DNA from: Candidatus Cloacimonadota bacterium
GTDB lineage: Bacteria; Cloacimonadota; Cloacimonadia; Cloacimonadales; TCS61
Assembly: GCA_030667725.1 (NCBI GenBank)
Contig: DAOUVH010000114.1
Location: 1 to 5,074, forward strand
Length of the DNA stretch: 5,074 nucleotides
Direction of reading: 5' to 3'
The notes below the pieces were generated by a model. That model made no database searches and was not told where the DNA came from. It saw nothing but the letters and a program-made list of their open reading frames with translations. The position numbers and the translations under genes were made by a program. Positions 1-5,074 of this stretch are shown here, piece by piece. Numbering within the stretch: position 1 is the stretch's first letter; the number at the start of each line of letters is the position of its first letter.

Positions 1-170
1 TATCAAAAGAATCAAAATTCTTTATTACATTAGCAATTATCAGTATAATATTAGCTATAGAATTTTCTTATTTCATCTTCATAATCTGGATGATAATATA
101 TATTTTCTACGGTGTATTTAGGCAGATATTCCTTTTACATAAAAAACGTTCTTCTAAAATTATACATTGA
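1..170 (+). CDS. C-terminal fragment of an integral membrane protein, possibly a PssA-type CDP-alcohol phosphatidyltransferase
   Basis: The 5' end lies outside the window. The + frame read from base 3 is open for 55 codons and ends at TGA 168-170. The translated tail has two hydrophobic segments, roughly FFITLAIISIILAI and FSYFIFIIWMIIYIFYGVF. They are separated by a single acidic residue and followed by a positively charged end (LLHKKRSSKIIH), as expected for the last two membrane helices of an inner-membrane protein with a cytosolic C-terminus. A lysine-containing stretch, then two helices, an aromatic-rich final helix with a Tyr-Gly near its end and a basic tail resembles the C-terminus of phosphatidylserine synthase (CDP-diacylglycerol-serine O-phosphatidyltransferase). 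The catalytic CDP-alcohol motif would lie upstream and is not visible, so that assignment is a guess; any small polytopic membrane protein could fit. The coding call is firm, the function is not. Confidence 0.72.
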   Translation, partial: SKESKFFITLAIISIILAIEFSYFIFIIWMIIYIFYGVFRQIFLLHKKRSSKIIH

Positions 171-268
171 TTATATTTAGTCAGCAATACTAACTGATAA
201 TAATTCTCTAACATCTTGGATATTATTTAAATACTGACAGTCATTATCGCTCTTCTCTTATATTATTC

Positions 269-296
269 TTGACATACATTATGTCATCCTTATAAA
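269..296 (+). promoter_or_regulatory. Sigma70-type promoter for the 368-1762 operon
   Basis: A consensus -35 box TTGACA (269-274) is followed after 16 bp by TATAAA (291-296), a 5/6 match to the -10 box. Transcription would start near 303 and give a leader of about 65 nt before the start codon at 368. The spacing and near-consensus boxes make this the best promoter in the window. It lies downstream of the membrane-protein stop at 170, so it would drive the unknown gene and comF independently of the upstream gene. Confidence 0.65.
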
Positions 297-301
297 TGAC
301 A
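270..301. promoter_or_regulatory. Inverted-repeat candidate operator overlapping the promoter
   Basis: TGACATA (270-276), CAT, TATGTCA (280-286) is a perfect 7-bp inverted repeat with a 3-bp centre. It covers most of the -35 box and part of the spacer. A third half-site, TGACA (297-301), follows immediately after the -10 box and forms a second dyad with TGTCA at 282-286. A dimeric repressor bound here would block RNA polymerase. I cannot assign it to a known regulator family from its sequence. Confidence 0.4.
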
Positions 302-367
302 CATGATTGTATTTAAAGATTAAATGAGTTGTTTAACGAGAATAGATATCTGTATTAAGGAGATATT

Positions 368-1060
368 ATGCCGATATTCAAAGATAATTATTTCACAAAT
401 GACACCTATTTACTCCGTAGTGAAAGATTGAAGATCATAAAGAATTATATTCTCGATTGGTCAGGTCATTTGTCACTTCCAAAAGAATTAATTGATTGGG
501 GAATGTCGGCTCCGAATAGATGGCAGAGCATCCTGAAAAAAGTTGAAGAAAAGAAGAATCAATCTAACAATATTTTTTGGGAATTAAAAGAAATTGATGA
601 AATAACTTTTAAATATTATTTACGTTGTAAACGTTTGATCAGCAACAAATATTCTACAAATATAAAAATTTTACATAGCTATGGAATCGACACAAAATTT
701 CCCAGAAACAGACATGAAAAAATTAATACTATTAGAAAAATGTTAAAAACTTTTGCCAAACAAAAAGAGCAAAAAGAATCCAATCCTATCCCTGAGGATT
801 TTATTATGAAACTAGAATCATTACTCGAAAAATCGGAAGCAATAAGCGAAAAAGCACATTTAAGTGGGAGATCAACTTCTGCTGAAGCAGTTGAAAAACA
901 AGTAGCTCTTTTCAAAGAAGATTCAAGAAAGTTACGAACTTTATATTCCTGGGCATTAATGACCTGGGAACCGGATGAACCTTACTTGGTTCAATTGGGA
1001 TTTGCGGTAAAGCCAAAGAAGATAAACATCACTAAAGATGAGACAGATGAGGAACAATAA
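368..1060 (+). CDS. Uncharacterised 230-residue protein, first gene of the comF operon
   Basis: I do not recognise a family. The start ATG at 368 is supported by a strong Shine-Dalgarno AAGGAG (357-362) with a 5-nt spacer. There is no signal peptide or membrane helix, so the protein is probably cytosolic. It looks almost wholly helical and is lysine/glutamate-rich, with six tryptophans (W31, W44, W52, W71, W195, W200) and a single cysteine (C87). Residues about 115-190 are highly charged and could form long helices or a short coiled coil. They are followed by a tryptophan-containing segment with the motif YLVQLGFAVKPKK (206-218) and an acidic tail. The stop TAA at 1058-1060 is followed by a second stop (TAG) and then directly by the comF start, so translational coupling is likely. 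The Shine-Dalgarno-like GAGGA for comF (1049-1053) lies inside the last codons of this gene. The context suggests co-expression with ComF but does not reveal a function. Confidence 0.85.
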   Translation: MPIFKDNYFTNDTYLLRSERLKIIKNYILDWSGHLSLPKELIDWGMSAPNRWQSILKKVEEKKNQSNNIFWELKEIDEITFKYYLRCKRLISNKYSTNIKILHSYGIDTKFPRNRHEKINTIRKMLKTFAKQKEQKESNPIPEDFIMKLESLLEKSEAISEKAHLSGRSTSAEAVEKQVALFKEDSRKLRTLYSWALMTWEPDEPYLVQLGFAVKPKKINITKDETDEEQ

Positions 1061-1063
1061 TAG

Positions 1064-1762
1064 ATGAAAATTTTACAAACATTTATCGGTCTTTTCTTTC
1101 CAAAAATATGTTTGAGTTGTGATGAACGTCTCTTAGATAATGAACAATTTCTCTGCTCAAATTGTTTTAAATCACTTGTATTTCTGAAAGATATCTGCCC
1201 AATTTGTGGTGCACCAAAAACTGAAGAGAAGTGTAGAGTTTGCCAAACAAACGAATTTTTTTTCGATAAAGCTCGCTCAGTATTCATGTTCAATAAAGTT
1301 GTTCAGAATTTAATACATGAATTCAAATATAACGAAATGACGATGATCGCAAAATTCCTTGGCAAACTTTCACAAGAGTATATTGAAAAATCTAAACCAT
1401 TTGATCATATCGACTATGTTGTTCCGGTACCACTTCACAAGGTTAAAAAACGCTCCCGAGGATTTAATCAATCAGAATATATTACCAGGCAGATCGCCAG
1501 AAATATGAACTGGAAACATCTTCCCAGGCTAATAAAGAGAAAGAGATTTACCGAAACTCAAACAAAATTGAATAAAGAGCAACGCAGGAAAAACGTATCA
1601 TTTGCTTTTAAGATAAATCCAAAATATGATATCAAAGGCAAAAACATCCTGCTTGTAGATGATGTGTTCACAACCGGCGCTACAGTGAATTCTATAACTG
1701 CCGTTTTAAAGGAAAAGCAGGTAAACAAAGTTTATGTCTTTACTATCGGTAGAGCATTGTGA
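1064..1762 (+). CDS. comF: ComF family protein (zinc-ribbon phosphoribosyltransferase-like, DNA uptake)
   Basis: This is a ComF/GntX-type protein of 232 residues, a usual length for the family. The N-terminal part holds four cysteine pairs (C16/C19, C31/C34, C45/C48, C57/C60), giving a zinc-finger-like module. The C-terminal part is a type I phosphoribosyltransferase fold. It has the family block VPVPLHKVKKRSRGFNQSE (120-138), a second block with R161, T163, Q166, L169, R174 and N177, and the PRPP-binding loop LLVDDVFTTGAT (196-207) with the paired aspartates D199-D200. In naturally competent bacteria ComF acts in the cytosol during uptake and processing of transforming DNA, linked to the ComFA helicase and PriA. 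Its phosphoribosyltransferase substrate is not established. Many non-competent bacteria also keep the gene, so its presence alone does not prove competence. It starts 3 nt after the preceding gene and no promoter is seen between them. Confidence 0.95.
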   Translation: MKILQTFIGLFFPKICLSCDERLLDNEQFLCSNCFKSLVFLKDICPICGAPKTEEKCRVCQTNEFFFDKARSVFMFNKVVQNLIHEFKYNEMTMIAKFLGKLSQEYIEKSKPFDHIDYVVPVPLHKVKKRSRGFNQSEYITRQIARNMNWKHLPRLIKRKRFTETQTKLNKEQRRKNVSFAFKINPKYDIKGKNILLVDDVFTTGATVNSITAVLKEKQVNKVYVFTIGRAL

Positions 1763-1900
1763 TTAATGATATCTTTAAAACAAAAAAGAGAGAGTTAATA
1801 TATTCTTTAGCTCCAATTCCATAAAATAACTGCACAATTCATTCTATATGGTAGCCTGTAGAAATTTTCCTTGCCATAATTACCCGATATTTTTTTTTAA

Positions 1901-1929
1901 CTTTCTCGATTACATATAGTTAGTATAAT
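1901..1929 (+). promoter_or_regulatory. Probable promoter of efp
   Basis: A perfect -10 hexamer TATAAT lies at 1924-1929. The sequence 17 bp upstream (1901-1906, CTTTCT) is only a weak -35 match. Transcription would begin around 1936, giving a leader of about 29 nt before the ATG at 1965. The 202-nt gap after comF supports an independent transcription unit. In DNA this AT-rich a TATAAT can occur by chance, hence the moderate confidence. Confidence 0.45.
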
Positions 1930-1964
1930 TATGTGTTCAGTAGTAAAATGGTTTGGGAGAGAGT

Positions 1965-2525
1965 ATGGTAGGAACATCGGACATCAAAAATGGATTGATC
2001 ATAAGATTTAAAAATGGTCTTTATGAGATCATTGAATTCCAACACGTAAAACCGGGCAAGGGTGCAGCTTTTGTGCGTACAAAACTTAAGAATATAGAAA
2101 CCGGTAAAGTAATCGATAACACCTTCCGAACCAGTGAAAAATTAGAAGATGTAAGAGTTGATAAAGAGAAGAAAGAATATCTCTATTTTGATGGAACTTT
2201 CTATGTTTTTATGGATACCGTAAGCTATGAGCAAATACAAGTTCCCAAAGAAGTTATTGGGAATCTGGATAAATTTCTTATTGAGAACATGATCGTTGGC
2301 ATGAAGTTTGATCCTGATAAAAACATTCTGGGAATTGAACTACCAACAACTGTAATTCAAGAAATCGCAGATTGTGAACCCAATGTGAAGGGTAATTCTG
2401 CATCGGTCAGCGGTAAAAATGCTACAACTGGAACTGGATTAAATATTACTGTCCCATTCTTCATTGAGATTGGAAATAAAATTAAAATTGATACTCGCAC
2501 TAGTGAGTATATTGAAAGAGTTTAA
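1965..2525 (+). CDS. efp: Translation elongation factor P
   Basis: EF-P binds the ribosome between the P and E sites and relieves stalling at polyproline stretches. The 186 residues match the usual 185-188. Residues 3-60 form the KOW-like N domain with the exposed loop KPGKG (29-33). K32 is the tip lysine that is post-translationally modified in many bacteria; a lysine rather than arginine argues against EarP-type rhamnosylation. The central OB domain spans about 68-128. The C-terminal OB domain (about 135-186) carries the family signature TGLNITVPFF (157-166) and ends with IDTRTSEYIERV. The start was placed at ATG 1965 because the purine-rich Shine-Dalgarno GGGAG (1955-1959) sits 5 nt upstream of it. 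An in-frame TTG at 1953 would add four residues but would put that site inside the gene. The gene ends with tandem TAA stops. The next gene starts 24 nt downstream, so the two probably form an operon. Confidence 0.97.
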   Translation: MVGTSDIKNGLIIRFKNGLYEIIEFQHVKPGKGAAFVRTKLKNIETGKVIDNTFRTSEKLEDVRVDKEKKEYLYFDGTFYVFMDTVSYEQIQVPKEVIGNLDKFLIENMIVGMKFDPDKNILGIELPTTVIQEIADCEPNVKGNSASVSGKNATTGTGLNITVPFFIEIGNKIKIDTRTSEYIERV

Positions 2526-2549
2526 TAATAAAATTATAAGGAGAGTAAG

Positions 2550-2756
2550 ATGCCAAAAACAAGATCATTTTCTGCAAAACTTGCTCACGAGATTAGTACT
2601 GAAGGAAAAACAATCTGCCCAAAGTGCAACCAAGAAATAAAAAAGGTTAAGCTTATACGTGCTCGCAGTTCCAAGGCTAATACATGGGCGCCTAAGTACG
2701 ATTTTGTGAATATGTGTAAATGTAATGAAAAAGATATTTTAACTGGAAAAATATAA
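2550..2756 (+). CDS. Small zinc-ribbon-like protein downstream of efp, function unknown
   Basis: This 68-residue basic protein has a strong Shine-Dalgarno AAGGAG (2538-2543) ahead of ATG 2550, so it is very likely translated. It carries a CPKC knuckle (C23, C26) and a CKC knuckle (C56, C58) about 30 residues apart. These four cysteines are positioned to bind one zinc ion in a ribbon fold. The N-terminus (TRSFSAK) and the region between the knuckles are rich in Lys and Arg, with a WAPKYDFV segment just before the second knuckle. Size, charge and zinc knuckles resemble small ribosome- or RNA-associated proteins, but I cannot match it to L32, L33, L36 or another named family. Its position 24 nt after efp suggests the same transcript, and a terminator hairpin follows about 40 nt after its stop. 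A link to translation is inferred from context only. Confidence 0.85.
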   Translation: MPKTRSFSAKLAHEISTEGKTICPKCNQEIKKVKLIRARSSKANTWAPKYDFVNMCKCNEKDILTGKI

Positions 2757-2797
2757 AGTTAATTATCTTAAAAGTAGTTAAATAAAAACAATTCGTA

Positions 2798-2833
2798 ACC
2801 CTCTTGTCTTAACTGATAAGAGGGTGTTTGTGT
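2798..2833 (+). terminator. Hairpin terminator after the efp operon
   Basis: ACCCTCTTGTC (2798-2808) pairs with GATAAGAGGGT (2815-2825) around the 6-nt loop TTAACT. This makes an 11-bp stem with one G-U wobble. The tail GTTTGTGT is T-rich but interrupted, so termination may be incomplete. The hairpin lies between the zinc-ribbon gene stop (2756) and the next start (2856), as expected for the end of the efp transcript. An A-rich stretch upstream (2780-2791) could also give a weak terminator in the opposite direction. Confidence 0.7.
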
Positions 2834-2855
2834 AGTATAGGAACGGGATGGAAAA

Positions 2856-5074
2856 ATGAAAATATCAATTCTAATAATTCTTGCTGTATGTTTTATCAGT
2901 CCATTTCTCTTTGCAATGCCATCAGTACCGGGGAAAATAGATAACAATAATTATAAAGTCTATCCTTCAGAAAAATACGGTAGAAATAACTTAGCATTCA
3001 GAGATGAACTTCCTCAGAATATTTTAGCCATTATGGTAGAATTCAGTGATATAGCTTTTGACCTGATTCCTGATTTTCCGGATTCACTTGCTCATAACAA
3101 AGAATATTTTGAACGTCTATTTTTCCATTTGGCATCCTTTTATGCTGATGCTTCTCATGGCAATTATGTGCTAACTGAAAACAATTATACTGTTTGGGAT
3201 GACATTATTACTCTTACCCAACCAATGGCATATTATGGAGATAATGATCTTCAGATCGAGCGTATTTGTGAATTCACTCAGGAAACCGTACAACTTATTG
3301 ATGACCAAATAGATTTTAATAATTACGATGCCATTATCATCATTCATGCCGGAGCTGGAGAAGAAGCAGCATCGGCTGGTGAGAATGAAGATCAACTAAG
3401 CAGCACATTCCTCTCACGTCGATCACTGCAAGCCGGATTAGATCCGGAAAATGATGATTTCCCCGGTATTGAAACAAATGACGGACTTTACCTTACAGAG
3501 TTTGTAATAATTCCCGAGACAGAGTGGCAACCGAATGGTATACAGGGAGAAGACACAATCTATGGAATTTTCGGAGTTCTTGCACATCAGTTCGGGCATC
3601 AGATAGGATTACCTACACTTTTTGATAACAATTCCGACAACGGCAGTTCTTATGGCATTGGTGGTTTCGGTGTTATGGGAACCGGGGTTTGGAACGCAAA
3701 TGGTTTTGTTCCTCCTTTGCCTTGCGCCTGGTCACGTTACTATCTTGGTTGGGAAGACAATAACATTGTAGAAATTAATTCTTCTTTTGAGAATCTATCG
3801 CTCGTTTTCCCTATGGCAGAAGATGAAGAAACACCCAAACTTTATAAGATCAATATTTCTGAGGATGAGTACTTTTTGATCGAGAACAGACAGCAGAATC
3901 CCGATGGAAGCGTTTTCATTAATACAAGTGGAGAAACTCTTGCTACTTTTACCTTTGCTACTATTGAAGATCAAAATGTCTATCCCGTTGGACACGCCTA
4001 TGCCGGACAGCCAAAATTCAGTTTTATGGATAATTCCTACGCCGGTTGTGAATGGGATTTCTATCTCCCCGGTTACGGTTTTGGCGCTGCTCCAGAAAAC
4101 GATGGATCCGGGATTCTCATCTGGCATATTGATGAAAATGTTATTAACGAAAATTTCACTCCCGATTTTGAAATTCATTCTGTAAACGGTGATGCTTCCC
4201 ATAAGGGAGTGGATCTGGAAGAAGCTGATGGGATTCAACAGCTTGATACCACACTTCATGGATACAGTAGTTTCTATGGTTCTAAAGATGATTCTTATAG
4301 AGAAGGAAACAACACATATTTTGGGAAAAATTACTTCAATGAGATTTTTTCTACTCCAACTGCCGAAAGTTATTATGGTGGTGTTCCACTCGAGATCTTT
4401 GATATTAGCAATTCTGATTCGCTTATGACCTTTTCGGTGGAATTCGAGTGGTCATTAAATGCTGAGTATTTAGGAGAGAATCCCTTTGCTGCTGCATTAT
4501 TAGATTTTAATGGTGATGGAGAAAATGAAATATTCTATCCAATGCCCGATGGTGAGATCTATTTATGGAAGGATGATCTGCCTTATCCTGATTTCCCAAT
4601 TATTGTAGCAAGCCCTTCGCAAATTTGCAACTATTATGCTTTTGACCCAGCTACAAGCAGCATTCTTATTCCAACTCAACCTGATGACAACAGTTATGCG
4701 ATGTTGTTCCAAATTGATAATGATATTGTAGATTATAAAGAACTTATTTTATTCCAAATTGATAGAAGCTGGGCGGCTTCTCCGGTGGTAAACCCGGATG
4801 AAACAAACGAAAACAGAGTTTTTATTCCATTGCATGACATTAATTCTTCCAGTAGTGAGATCATTTTTTTAAACAGCAGTTATGAGGTGATTGAAACACT
4901 CAGTACACCGTATATTGCTTCTAATCTGATATTCAAAGATGATATTTTATACTTTGTTGATAATAGTTGGAACGTACATCAGATTACACTTCCAGATTAT
5001 GAACTTGATGAATTCCCACTTGAAATCGAAACTCCTTACCCAAATATTTTATCAGCTTTGCTTGTAGATATCGA
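2856..5074 (+). CDS. Secreted M6-family (immune inhibitor A-like) protein with altered active site; 3' end beyond window
   Basis: The frame is open from ATG 2856 through 739 codons to the right edge, with no stop. Residues 1-20 are a Sec-type signal peptide (one lysine, a hydrophobic core, probable cleavage after A20), so the protein is exported. The M6 metallopeptidase-like domain spans roughly 40-470. It keeps the family landmarks around the metal site: AHQFGHQIGLPTLFD (243-257), then GFGVMGTGVWN (270-280) with the Met-turn-like M274, the segment AWSRYYLGW, GILIWHIDEN (419-428) and HKGVDLEEADG (449-459). Active M6 enzymes have HExxHxxGxxD; here Q245 replaces the catalytic Glu and T254 occupies the third-ligand position. 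Peptidase activity is therefore doubtful. From about 540 on, a calcium-loop-like DFNGDGENE (550-558) and repeated beta-strand-like segments suggest an FG-GAP/VCBS-type propeller or other beta-rich adhesion region. Any C-terminal sorting domain lies outside the window. The start is preceded by a GGGATGG purine stretch. The gene follows a terminator and probably has its own, unidentified promoter. Confidence 0.9.
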   Translation, partial: MKISILIILAVCFISPFLFAMPSVPGKIDNNNYKVYPSEKYGRNNLAFRDELPQNILAIMVEFSDIAFDLIPDFPDSLAHNKEYFERLFFHLASFYADASHGNYVLTENNYTVWDDIITLTQPMAYYGDNDLQIERICEFTQETVQLIDDQIDFNNYDAIIIIHAGAGEEAASAGENEDQLSSTFLSRRSLQAGLDPENDDFPGIETNDGLYLTEFVIIPETEWQPNGIQGEDTIYGIFGVLAHQFGHQIGLPTLFDNNSDNGSSYGIGGFGVMGTGVWNANGFVPPLPCAWSRYYLGWEDNNIVEINSSFENLSLVFPMAEDEETPKLYKINISEDEYFLIENRQQNPDGSVFINTSGETLATFTFATIEDQNVYPVGHAYAGQPKFSFMDNSYAGCEWDFYLPGYGFGAAPENDGSGILIWHIDENVINENFTPDFEIHSVNGDASHKGVDLEEADGIQQLDTTLHGYSSFYGSKDDSYREGNNTYFGKNYFNEIFSTPTAESYYGGVPLEIFDISNSDSLMTFSVEFEWSLNAEYLGENPFAAALLDFNGDGENEIFYPMPDGEIYLWKDDLPYPDFPIIVASPSQICNYYAFDPATSSILIPTQPDDNSYAMLFQIDNDIVDYKELILFQIDRSWAASPVVNPDETNENRVFIPLHDINSSSSEIIFLNSSYEVIETLSTPYIASNLIFKDDILYFVDNSWNVHQITLPDYELDEFPLEIETPYPNILSALLVDI

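Noticed and set aside
51..167. Minus-strand open stretch (27 codons at 54-134 plus 10 codons upstream) interrupted by one in-frame TAA, resembling a decayed gene tail
   Set aside because: It is in exact codon register antisense to the + strand membrane-protein tail, which is continuous, has two clear hydrophobic helices and needs no frame repair. The minus-strand reading is its shadow.
177..225. Small imperfect dyads (TTAGTCAG/CTGATAA at 177-200 and TAACATC/GATATTA at 209-225)
   Set aside because: Short, mismatched and without a T-run, so neither can be called a terminator for the upstream gene; such dyads are common in AT-rich DNA.
180..257. Minus-strand 26-codon open segment
   Set aside because: It has no start codon or ribosome-binding site and stops on both sides, which is ordinary for AT-rich intergenic DNA.
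679..1293. Minus-strand open frames at 679-915 and 991-1293
   Set aside because: They are antisense to the operon's first gene and to comF, which have good ribosome-binding sites and, for comF, diagnostic motifs.
1850..1898. A run of nine T (1890-1898) preceded by GGTA...TACC, considered as a comF terminator
   Set aside because: The stem is only 4 bp around a loop of about 27 nt, too weak for an intrinsic terminator. No other hairpin precedes the T-run.
1953..1964. In-frame TTG start that would extend EF-P by four residues
   Set aside because: The extension would consume the GGGAGAGAG ribosome-binding site, and EF-P from ATG 1965 has the family's normal length and N-terminus.
2848..2859. 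ATG GAA AAA TGA mini-frame overlapping the start of the secreted protein gene
   Set aside because: Three codons with no independent support. The overlap with the true ATG at 2856 is probably chance.
3795..4428. Several overlapping open frames on both strands (minus 3171-3395 and 3795-4259; plus 3904-4185 and 4189-4428)
   Set aside because: All lie inside the continuous M6-like gene, whose motifs are recognisable throughout. They have no family motifs or ribosome-binding sites of their own.

Overview
The window is AT-rich (by eye about two thirds A+T). It reads as part of a Gram-negative-type chromosome with all genes on the + strand. The best taxonomic guess is a Cloacimonadota-like or Fibrobacterota/Chlorobiota/Bacteroidota-superphylum bacterium. 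This rests on the low GC and on a long secreted M6-like protein ending in a propeller-like C-terminal region. It is inference, because no rRNA or marker phylogeny is available here.

Layout: (1) 1-170 is the 3' end of a gene for a polytopic membrane protein, possibly a CDP-alcohol phosphatidyltransferase of the PssA type. (2) 171-367 is intergenic and carries a clear sigma70-type promoter (TTGACA, 16 bp, TATAAA) overlapped by a perfect 7-3-7 dyad that could be an operator. (3) 368-1762 is a two-gene operon: an unrecognised 230-residue, mostly helical cytosolic protein, then comF with only 3 nt between them. (4) 1763-1964 is intergenic, with a TATAAT box just upstream of efp. (5) 1965-2756 is efp (elongation factor P) followed 24 nt later by a 68-residue zinc-ribbon-like protein of unknown function. 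(6) A hairpin terminator lies at 2798-2833. (7) 2856 to the right edge is a secreted M6-family (immune inhibitor A-like) protein, still open at residue 739.

The most striking observation is in the last gene. Its metal-binding signature reads HQFGHQIGLPT where active M6 peptidases carry HExxHxxGxxD. Both the catalytic glutamate and the expected third metal-ligand position are changed, while the surrounding fold motifs are intact. It is therefore a candidate pseudo-protease, secreted and possibly a binding or scaffold protein. Next in interest are the zinc-ribbon protein apparently co-transcribed with EF-P, and the unknown protein tightly coupled to ComF under a probably regulated promoter. I found no mobile elements, CRISPR arrays, tRNA or rRNA genes.
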